This document shows, piece after piece, positions 15,015 to 22,364 of a stretch of 38,513 nucleotides of DNA; position 1 is the first letter of the stretch; each line of letters starts with the position of its first letter. The position numbers were made by a program, and so were the translations under genes. The notes below the pieces were generated by a model, which saw only the letters and a list, made by a program, of their open reading frames with translations, was not told the origin of the DNA and made no database searches. This DNA is from an uncultured Eubacteriales bacterium (GTDB lineage: Bacteria; Bacillota; Clostridia; Christensenellales; Aristaeellaceae). The stretch covers positions 1 through 38,513 of the forward strand of contig CADBZH010000018.1 in the NCBI GenBank assembly GCA_902799045.1. The letters are read 5' to 3'.

Positions 15015-17906
15015 TTGCTCAGGAAACTTCGCGGCATATTGATATTCCTGGTGGTGCTGGCGGCGGCGATCGGTGTGATTTCGCTGCTCAACCGCGGCAG
15101 CCAGAGCTTCGAGACAAAATATGAAGGGGCGGACCTGACCGAGGAGGTCACGGGCCTGGAGCGCGGCGACACCTATGACGCCTACCTGCAGGCCCATGCC
15201 GACGCGCCCAATGGCAAAAGCGCCGTGACCGTGGACATCGCCGCCTTTCAGGGCGACGGCGAGCTTTGCGAGGAGGACGGCGCCACCTGCGTCTACGAGC
15301 CGGACGGCTCCACCATCGTCTGGACGGTGAACGTGCCCGAGGCGGGCTTCTACAACCTCCTCATGGACTACAAGACCGTACAGTCCCGCGGCGTGGACAT
15401 GGAGCGCGAGATCCTCATCAACGGCGAGCGCCCCTTCGACGGCGCGGCCACGATCACGTTCTCCCGCCTGTGGACCGATGCCGGCCCCGTTCGCAAGGAC
15501 AACCAGGGCAACGACGTGCGCCCGACCCAGGTGGAGCGCTTTGACTGGCAGCGCAGCTATTGCCGCGACGACATGGGCTATGAGATCGAGCCCTATCGCT
15601 TCTATTTTGAGGCGGGGGAGAACACCCTCGCCCTCCGGGCGGCGAACGAGCCGATGCTGCTGCGCGCCATCGAGCTGACGCCCGTCGGCCAGACGGCCAC
15701 CTATGAGGCCTACAGGGCCGCCCAACCGCAGGGGGAAACCGGCGAAGCGGCGCGGACCTGGCAGACCGTCCTGCAGGGCGAGGACGCCCGACTGCGCTCC
15801 TCCCCGTCGCTGTATGCCCGCTACGACCGGTCCTCGCCGGACACCCGGCCCTACAGCGTCACCAACACCATTCTCAATTACATCGGCGGCGACCCGTGGA
15901 ACAAGGCCGGCCAGTGGATCGAGTGGTCCTTCGAGGTGCCGGAGGACGGCTGGTACACCATCTCGGTGAAGGCCCGCCAGGCCTACCAGCGCGGTGCGGT
16001 GTCCGCCAGAAGCCTGTACATCGACGGCGAGATGCCCTTTGAGGACGTGGCCGCCGTCTCCTTTGGCTACAACACCTCCTGGGAGCTGGTCACCCTGTCC
16101 GACGCCGGGGGCACGCCCTATCAGTTCTACCTGTCCGCCGGCGAACACACCCTGCGCCTGGAGGCCACCCTCGGCCAGATGGGCCCGATCCTCCGCCAGC
16201 TGGAGGACAGCATCTATCGCCTGAACCTGATCTACCGCAAGATCCTGGTGCTGACCGGCGTCAACCCGGACCGCTTCCGCGACTACAACCTGGACAAGAT
16301 CTATCCCGAGGCCATCCGGGCCATGGACGTGGAGAGCAAGCGCCTGTACAAGCTGGTGGACGACACCGTGGCCATCACCGGCCAGAAGAGCGACCGCGTG
16401 GCCGTGGCGCAGACGCTGGCCGTGCAGCTGGAGCAGTTCGTGGAGCACAACGAGCGCATCACCCAGCAGTTCGTCAACTTCAAGGACAACATCACCAGCC
16501 TCGGCACCGCCATGCAGAACATGTCGGAGACGAAGCTGGACGTGGACCTGATCGTGATCTCCGGCGCGGACGCCCCGCTGCCCGGGATCAGCGACGGCTT
16601 CTTCCAGAAGGCGCTGCACGAGGTGCGCTCCTGCGTCGCCTCCTACTTCGTGGACTACAACGCCCTGGGCGACAAGTTCGAGGAGGGCGAGGCCGGCGCG
16701 GACGACCTGATCGAGGTCTGGATCGTCACCGGCCGCGACCAGAGCACCGTTCTGAAGACCATGGTGGACGACACCTTCACCCCGAAGACCGGCATCCGCG
16801 TGAACGTGAAGCTGGTGCTGGCGGAAACGCTGCTCACGGCGGTCGTCGCGGGCAACGGCCCGGACGTGGTGCTGTCGCTGGGCTCCTGGTTCCCGGTGAA
16901 CTACGCCATGCGAAACGCCGTGGAGGACCTGACCCAGTTCGAGGACTTCGATCAGGTGGCCGAGCCGTTCTATGAAAGCGCGTTCACGCCCGTCACCTAC
17001 AACGGCGGCATCTACGCCCTGCCGGAGACCCAGGAGTTCTCGGTGCTGTTCTACCGCAAGGACATCATGGAGGAGCTGGGCCTGACCCCGCCGAACACTT
17101 GGGACGAGCTGATCGCCGAGCTGCCCACCATCCAGGGCAACAACCTGTCCGTGGGCATCCCGTATCCGGACATCTCCAACGTCGACATGTCCGTGTTCAA
17201 CTCGCTGGTCTACCAGCACGGCGGCCAGATCTATGACGAGGAGGCCAAGCGCACGCTGATCGACAACGAGGCGGGCGTGGCGGCGTTCAAGCAGTACACC
17301 TCCTTCTACAACGACTACGGCCTGCCCACCGTGTTCAGCTTCGTCAGCCGCTTCCGCTCCGGCGAGATGCCCATGGGCGTGGCCAGCTACAGCACGTACA
17401 ACACGCTGGCGGTCTCGGCGCCCGAGATCCGCGGCCTGTGGGACTTCACGCTGTTCCCCGGCACGGAGCGCGACGGCAGGCTCGACCGCTCGGTGCACGC
17501 CCAGGGCCTGTGCTGCATGATGATCGCCACCGATGACGAGCGCGTCAAGCGCAATGCCTGGGAGTTCATGAAGTGGTGGGTGAGCACCGAGGCGCAGGTG
17601 CGCTTCGGCCGCGAGATCGAGAGCATCCTCGGCTCCTCCGCCCGCTATGCCACGGCGAACCGCGAGGCGCTGGCGCAGCTGGCGTGGAGCGCCGACGAGC
17701 TGAAGGTGCTCGAGGCGCAGATGGCCGAGACGGTGGGCTTCCGCGAGATCGCGGGCGGCTATTCCACCACGAGGCACATCACCAACGCCATCCGCCGCGT
17801 GATCATCGCCAAGGAGGACCCGCGCGAGACGCTGATGACCTACGCCAAGACGATCAACGACGAGATCCGCGTCAAGCGCCAGGAATTCGGCCTGCCGCTG
17901 GACTGA
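15015..17906 (+). CDS. Giant membrane-anchored ABC solute-binding protein with two carbohydrate-binding-like domains
   Basis: The 963-aa product is far longer than ordinary solute-binding proteins (about 400-450). It has an N-terminal membrane helix (about 8-28) without a lipobox, two beta-sandwich domains (about 45-225 and 250-395, each with WTVNVPEAGFYNLLMDY or WSFEVPEDGWYTISVKA, then YRFYFEAGENTLAL or YQFYLSAGEHTLRL), a helical spacer (400-555) and a C-terminal family 1-type binding domain (about 560-960) with GNGPDVVLSLGSWFPVNYA, YALPETQEFSVLFYRKDIMEELGL and NAWEFMKWWVS. It probably captures oligosaccharides for the permeases that follow. The TTG start follows GGGGTGG by 5 bases; a GTG at 15006 is an alternative. 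Confidence 0.85.
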   Translation: MLRKLRGILIFLVVLAAAIGVISLLNRGSQSFETKYEGADLTEEVTGLERGDTYDAYLQAHADAPNGKSAVTVDIAAFQGDGELCEEDGATCVYEPDGSTIVWTVNVPEAGFYNLLMDYKTVQSRGVDMEREILINGERPFDGAATITFSRLWTDAGPVRKDNQGNDVRPTQVERFDWQRSYCRDDMGYEIEPYRFYFEAGENTLALRAANEPMLLRAIELTPVGQTATYEAYRAAQPQGETGEAARTWQTVLQGEDARLRSSPSLYARYDRSSPDTRPYSVTNTILNYIGGDPWNKAGQWIEWSFEVPEDGWYTISVKARQAYQRGAVSARSLYIDGEMPFEDVAAVSFGYNTSWELVTLSDAGGTPYQFYLSAGEHTLRLEATLGQMGPILRQLEDSIYRLNLIYRKILVLTGVNPDRFRDYNLDKIYPEAIRAMDVESKRLYKLVDDTVAITGQKSDRVAVAQTLAVQLEQFVEHNERITQQFVNFKDNITSLGTAMQNMSETKLDVDLIVISGADAPLPGISDGFFQKALHEVRSCVASYFVDYNALGDKFEEGEAGADDLIEVWIVTGRDQSTVLKTMVDDTFTPKTGIRVNVKLVLAETLLTAVVAGNGPDVVLSLGSWFPVNYAMRNAVEDLTQFEDFDQVAEPFYESAFTPVTYNGGIYALPETQEFSVLFYRKDIMEELGLTPPNTWDELIAELPTIQGNNLSVGIPYPDISNVDMSVFNSLVYQHGGQIYDEEAKRTLIDNEAGVAAFKQYTSFYNDYGLPTVFSFVSRFRSGEMPMGVASYSTYNTLAVSAPEIRGLWDFTLFPGTERDGRLDRSVHAQGLCCMMIATDDERVKRNAWEFMKWWVSTEAQVRFGREIESILGSSARYATANREALAQLAWSADELKVLEAQMAETVGFREIAGGYSTTRHITNAIRRVIIAKEDPRETLMTYAKTINDEIRVKRQEFGLPLD

Positions 17907-17923
17907 CAAGACAACCGACAAGG

Positions 17924-18038
17924 ACAACCCCTCAGTCACCTTTGGTGACAGCTCCCCTTACGCAGGGGAGCCAGGGAGACGGCACATCTGCCTCCCCTGC
18001 GCAAGGGGAGGTGCCGACGAAGTCGGCGGAGGGGTTGT
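17924..18038. mobile_element. Palindromic MITE-like element inside the transport operon
   Basis: Outer inverted repeats ACAACCCCTC and GAGGGGTTGT bound 115 bp containing nested palindromes (GCTCCCCT/AGGGGAGC, CTCCCCTGCG/CGCAAGGGGAG type). There is no coding content. It fills the gap between the solute-binding protein stop and the first permease, and would be transcribed as a structured spacer. Confidence 0.75.
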
Positions 18039-18064
18039 AATCCAGAGTGAAGGAGCGAAGCGCG

Positions 18065-19003
18065 TTGAAATTCTCGATGGGAAAATACATGAAATTGAAG
18101 CAGGACAACTTCCGCTATGGCTGGGACAAGGCCAAGCGCATGAAGGTGTGCTATCTGTTCCTGCTGCCCTACGCGATCCTGTTCTTCGCGTTCTACATCC
18201 TGCCGATCATGACTTCGATGTACTACAGCTTCACCTATTACAACATTCTGGAGCCTCCGAAGTTCATCGGCCTGCAGAACTACATCAACCTGATCCTGCA
18301 GGACCAGGTGTTCCTGACGGCGGTGAAGAACACGTTCGTGATCGCCGTCATCACCGGGCCCATCGGCTACATACTGTCGTTCCTGTTCGCCTGGTTCATC
18401 AACGAGCTGCCGCGCTGGCTGCGCACCATCGCCGTGGTGGTGTTCTACGCGCCGTCCATCGCCGCGAACGCCTTCGTGATCTTCGCCTATATCTTCCAGG
18501 GCGACGTCTACGGCTATCTGAACGCGTTCCTGATGCGGTTCGGCTTCATCGACGGACCGGTGCTGTGGCTCTCGGATCCCAAGACCATCATGCCGGTGCT
18601 GATCGTCGTCATCCTGTGGATGAGCATGGGCACGGGCTTCCTCTCCTTCGTCGCGGGCCTTCAGGGCGTGGACAAGAAGATGTATGAAGCCGGCTACGTG
18701 GACGGCATCCGCAACCGCTGGCAGGAGCTGTACTACATCACGCTGCCGAGCATGAAGCCGATGCTGCTGTTCGGCGCGGTGATGTCCATCACCCAGGCGT
18801 TCAACGTCTGCGACGTGCCCCGGGCGCTGGCGGGCTATCCCAGCACGGACTACGCCGCCCGCACCATCGTCACGCACCTGTTTGACTACGGCTTCTCGCG
18901 GTTTGAAATGGGCTATGCCTCCGCGATCGCCACGGTACTGTTCCTGGTGATGATACTCTGCAACAAGGCCATTCAATCGATGCTGAGGAAGGTGGGCACA
19001 TGA
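18065..19003 (+). CDS. Sugar ABC transporter permease, MalF/LplB type (pair 1)
   Basis: Inner-membrane subunit of a CUT1-type carbohydrate importer. The 312-aa product has six membrane helices beginning VCYLFLLPYAILFFAFYILPIMTSMYYSFTYYN, a classic start for this family, and the ATPase-docking EAA loop EAGYVDGIRNRWQELYYITLPSM. The start is uncertain: TTG at 18065 has AAGGAG 9 bases upstream; GTG at 18047 or ATG at 18077 are possible. It overlaps the next permease by 4 bp (ATGA). No ATP-binding subunit is encoded in the window. Confidence 0.9.
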   Translation: MKFSMGKYMKLKQDNFRYGWDKAKRMKVCYLFLLPYAILFFAFYILPIMTSMYYSFTYYNILEPPKFIGLQNYINLILQDQVFLTAVKNTFVIAVITGPIGYILSFLFAWFINELPRWLRTIAVVVFYAPSIAANAFVIFAYIFQGDVYGYLNAFLMRFGFIDGPVLWLSDPKTIMPVLIVVILWMSMGTGFLSFVAGLQGVDKKMYEAGYVDGIRNRWQELYYITLPSMKPMLLFGAVMSITQAFNVCDVPRALAGYPSTDYAARTIVTHLFDYGFSRFEMGYASAIATVLFLVMILCNKAIQSMLRKVGT

Positions 19004-20163
19004 GCGCGAAGTACGGCAACAAATCCATCGCCCCCGTCGACACGGTGGTGATCGAACAGCCGCAGAAGCTGAGCCGCGGGCGCTTCGCGGTGGTCGCGCT
19101 GATCGTGGCCGCCCTGCTGGCGGCGGTGATCGTGGCCGCCGGCCTGCGCATGGACGCGCTGGACGCCATGATGCTCCAGGTGGAGGAGGGCGCCCTCGAG
19201 CAGGAGGCCCTTCCGGCGGACGCGCCCTATCTGGTGTTCTACCGGGTGGGCCGGGCGCTGGCCATCGGGGTGCTGGCGGTGTTCGCGATCTACGCGATCA
19301 TCCGGATCATCGATCCCAAGCGCCGCCGCCCCAACCGCAGCGTCTGGGGCGATATCGGCGTGTACCTGCTGCTGGCCATCGTGGCCGTGGCCATGGTGTT
19401 CCCGCTGGTGTTCTCGGTGGCCGCGTCGCTGAAGCCGCTGGACGAGCTGTTCCGCTTCCCGCCGCGGGTGTTCCCGCAGCACGTGACGCTGGACAACTAT
19501 TCCGACCTGTTCGTCACGCTGAGCCAGAGCTGGGTGCCCTTCTCCCGCTACCTGGTGAACACGGTGCTGATCACGTTCGTCGGCACGGCGGGCCATCTGG
19601 TGGTGGCGTCGATGGCGGCGTTCGTGCTGGCGAAGTATGACTTCCCCGGCGGCAGGCTGTTCTTCAGCATCGTCGTCACGGCGCTGATGTTCTCCGGCTA
19701 CGTCACCGGCATCCCGAACTACATCATCATGAGCCGCCTGAAGATGATCGACACCCACTGGGCCGTGATCCTGCCGGCCTTCGCCGCGCCCATCGGCCTG
19801 TTCCTGATGAAGCAGTTTATGGAGGGCATTCCCACGGCGCTGATCGAGGCCGCGCACATCGACGGCGCGGGCGAGTTCCGGATCTTTTGGACCATCATCA
19901 TGCCCGTCGTGAAGCCAGCGTGGCTGACGATGATCATCTTCTCGGTGCAGAACCTGTGGAACGCCAACGCGGCCACGGTGATCTATTCCGAATCCAAGAA
20001 GACCCTGGTCTACGCGCTGCAGCAGATCCAGGCGGGCGGCGTGGCCCGCCAGGGCCAGGCCGCGGCGGTCACGGTCATCATCATGCTGGTGCCCATCGCC
20101 ATATTCATCGCCAGCCAGAACCAGATCCTGGAGACGATGGCGAGTTCGGGCCTGAAGGATTAG
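19000..20163 (+). CDS. Carbohydrate ABC transporter permease, MalG type, with extended N-terminus (pair 1)
   Basis: Partner of the preceding permease. The 387-aa length exceeds the usual 275-300 because about 110 extra residues precede the standard domain: a membrane helix (FAVVALIVAALLAAVIVAAG), an acidic loop containing LQVEEGALEQEALPADAP, and a second helix (LAIGVLAVFAIYAIIRII). The standard domain then follows (VYLLLAIVAVAMVFPLVFSVAASLKP) with EAA loop EAAHIDGAGEFRIFWTIIMP and ends with six helices in all. The ATG overlaps the previous stop. The extension is not a frameshift artefact, since the frame is open and continuous. Confidence 0.9.
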   Translation: MSAKYGNKSIAPVDTVVIEQPQKLSRGRFAVVALIVAALLAAVIVAAGLRMDALDAMMLQVEEGALEQEALPADAPYLVFYRVGRALAIGVLAVFAIYAIIRIIDPKRRRPNRSVWGDIGVYLLLAIVAVAMVFPLVFSVAASLKPLDELFRFPPRVFPQHVTLDNYSDLFVTLSQSWVPFSRYLVNTVLITFVGTAGHLVVASMAAFVLAKYDFPGGRLFFSIVVTALMFSGYVTGIPNYIIMSRLKMIDTHWAVILPAFAAPIGLFLMKQFMEGIPTALIEAAHIDGAGEFRIFWTIIMPVVKPAWLTMIIFSVQNLWNANAATVIYSESKKTLVYALQQIQAGGVARQGQAAAVTVIIMLVPIAIFIASQNQILETMASSGLKD

Positions 20164-20180
20164 CTGGGGGGGATCGAGCC

Positions 20181-21698
20181 ATGAAAGCATTGCCGGGGCT
20201 GCTGGCGCTGTTGCTGGCGCTGATGCTGCTTTCGCCGATGACGGCGCTGGCGGCGAACGACGGCTTTTCAGCGGTCTATACCTATAACTACGATTACTGG
20301 GGCGAGATTCGGGAATCCCCGAACGCCTATCGCGCCGACCAGGTGGTCTTCTCGGGCACGCTGGGGCTGGAGACGCCCATGAGGAAGCCCCAGAGCCTGT
20401 ACGTCCGGGGCGAGGATGTGTACGTTTGCGACACCGGCAACAACCGCATCCTCCAGCTGCATCGCCAGGACGGCGCGTTCACCCTCACGCGGATCATCGA
20501 CGCCGCGGCGGGCGCGGAGCCGGAGGGCTTCGACGCGCCCAGCGACGTGTTCGTGGCGGAGGACGGCGCCCTCTACGTGGCCGACACCAACCACAACCGC
20601 GTGGTGATGATGGACCGGGACCTGAACTTCGTGCGCGAATACGTCAAGCCCGTCGACGCAACCTTCGAGCAGAACCTGAGCTTCCTGCCCAACAAGATCG
20701 TGGTGGACACCGCCGGCCGCGTGTACGTGCTGTCCACGAACGTGAACAAGGGCCTGGTGAAGTATGAGGCCGACGGCACGTTCACCGGCTTCATCGGCGC
20801 GAACAAGGTCAAGTATGACCTGTGGGACTACATCTGGAAGGCGTTCCTCTCCACGCGGGAGCAGCGCGCCCAGCAGGCATCCTTCGTGCCGACCGAATAC
20901 GAAAACATCTGCATCGACGCCGAGGGCTTCATCTATGCCACGAACGCCGTCTTCAGCGAATACGACCTGAAGAGCGACGTGGCCAAGCCCATCCGCCGCC
21001 TGAACGGCATCGGCAACGACATCCTCATCAAAAACGGCAAGTATCCGCCTATCGGCGACCTGCTCTGGGTGGAGGGCTCGCTGGACTACGGCCCCTCGAA
21101 ATTCAAGGACATCACTGTGCTGGACGACGACATCTACGTGGCCGTGGACCGCACCCACGGCAGGCTCTTCGGCTATGACGCGCAGGGTATCCTGCTTTGG
21201 GCCTTCGGCACCAAGGGCAACCACGTGGGCGCGTTCCTCTCGGCGGTCTCCGTCGAGCACATGGGCAGGGACCTGATGGTGCTGGACGAGGATGAGTGCA
21301 GCATCACCGTGTTCACGCCCACCGACTACGGCAACCTGATCTACCGGGCCAACGACGAATACCTGCGCGGCCTGTACGACGCCTCCGCCGATACCTGGCG
21401 CGAGGTGATGCGCATGAACGCCAACTACGATCCGGCCTTTATCGGCATCGGGCGGGCGCTGCTGCGCGAGGAGAACTACGCCGAGGCCATGGAGTACTTC
21501 AAGATGGCCCACGACCGGGTGAACTACGGCCGGGCCTATCGCTACTACCGCAAGGAGAGCGCGGAGAGATCCATCGGCTGGATCGTCGCGGTGATCGCCG
21601 CGCTGCTGATCGTGCCGCTCGTCCTCGGGCGGATCAAGAAGATGAAAATGGAGGTGGAGGCGGATGAACGCAGAAGGGCTGCGGGCTTCAAGCCCTGA
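20181..21698 (+). CDS. Membrane-anchored NHL-repeat beta-propeller with TPR-like segment
   Basis: The 505-aa product has a signal peptide (1-25), about five or six NHL-type blades (about 60-395; repeated patterns PQSLYVRGEDVYVCDTGNNRI, PSDVFVAEDGALYVADTNHNR and NKIVVDTAGRVYVLS), a TPR-like helical segment (about 410-460, LLREENYAEAMEYFKMAHDR) and a C-terminal membrane helix (about 464-482) with a charged cytoplasmic tail. It is therefore an extracytoplasmic propeller tethered to the membrane, suited to protein or glycan binding; no catalytic residues are evident. The ATG at 20181 is preceded by GGGGGGAT. It overlaps the next gene by 35 bp. Confidence 0.85.
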   Translation: MKALPGLLALLLALMLLSPMTALAANDGFSAVYTYNYDYWGEIRESPNAYRADQVVFSGTLGLETPMRKPQSLYVRGEDVYVCDTGNNRILQLHRQDGAFTLTRIIDAAAGAEPEGFDAPSDVFVAEDGALYVADTNHNRVVMMDRDLNFVREYVKPVDATFEQNLSFLPNKIVVDTAGRVYVLSTNVNKGLVKYEADGTFTGFIGANKVKYDLWDYIWKAFLSTREQRAQQASFVPTEYENICIDAEGFIYATNAVFSEYDLKSDVAKPIRRLNGIGNDILIKNGKYPPIGDLLWVEGSLDYGPSKFKDITVLDDDIYVAVDRTHGRLFGYDAQGILLWAFGTKGNHVGAFLSAVSVEHMGRDLMVLDEDECSITVFTPTDYGNLIYRANDEYLRGLYDASADTWREVMRMNANYDPAFIGIGRALLREENYAEAMEYFKMAHDRVNYGRAYRYYRKESAERSIGWIVAVIAALLIVPLVLGRIKKMKMEVEADERRRAAGFKP

Positions 21699-22350
21699 TT
21701 CGACGGGCAGCACCGGGGGCTGGAAGCGCTACCTGTCGACGCTGAAGTATGGCACCTATGTCATCTTTCACCCCTTTGACGGCTTCTGGGACCTGAGCCA
21801 CGAAAGGCGCGGCTCGCTGGCGGCGGCGCATACGTTTCTGGCGCTGTTCCTGCTGACGTATGTGCTCAGGCTGATGTGCACGAACTTCCAGTTCATCAGC
21901 GCGCCGCTGCAATACATCAACATCTACGAGCAGTGCGCCTCGCTGCTGATCCCGTTCCTGGTGCTGTGCGTGGCGAACTGGGGCCTTTCCACGCTGTTCG
22001 ACGGCAAGGGCCGCTTCAGGGACATCTACATGGCGATGTGCTACGCGCTGCTGCCGTACATCCTGATCCAGCTGCCGCTGGTGCTGATCAGCCACGTGAT
22101 CTCGTTTGACGAGTACGCCTACTACACGGTGCTGGCCGGCATCTCGGTGCTCTGGTGCGTGGCGCTGGCGTTCGTGGGCCTGATGGAGGTGCACGACTAC
22201 AGCGCCGGCAAGACCGTCGTATTCGTCATCGCCACCGTCTTCGGCGCGATGGTGATCCTGTTCCTGGTGCTGGTATTCTTCAGCCTGCTGAGCGACGCGG
22301 TGGGATACTTCGTGTCCCTGTACCGCGAGGTCGTGTTCAGGCTGTATTAG
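21664..22350 (+). CDS. Yip1-like multi-spanning membrane protein
   Basis: The 228-aa product has a short hydrophilic N-terminus and about five membrane helices. GTYVIFHPFDGFWDLSHERRGS is typical of bacterial YIP1-domain proteins, followed by a helix ending in LCVANWGLSTLFDGKGRFRDIYMAMCYALLPYI, where the LF-G-G--R-IY----YALLP pattern is the family signature. Bacterial members have no established function. Its start lies inside the propeller gene after GGAGG, which indicates translational coupling and roughly matched amounts of the two proteins. Confidence 0.85.
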   Translation: MNAEGLRASSPDSTGSTGGWKRYLSTLKYGTYVIFHPFDGFWDLSHERRGSLAAAHTFLALFLLTYVLRLMCTNFQFISAPLQYINIYEQCASLLIPFLVLCVANWGLSTLFDGKGRFRDIYMAMCYALLPYILIQLPLVLISHVISFDEYAYYTVLAGISVLWCVALAFVGLMEVHDYSAGKTVVFVIATVFGAMVILFLVLVFFSLLSDAVGYFVSLYREVVFRLY

Positions 22351-22364
22351 GGAGGGGAGAGACA

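Noticed and set aside
13308-17939. A 1543-codon open frame on the minus strand
   Set aside because: It lies opposite the GH10 xylanase and the binding protein, is rich in Val, Ala, Gly, His and Gln as expected from the antisense of GC-rich genes, and has no recognisable domain.
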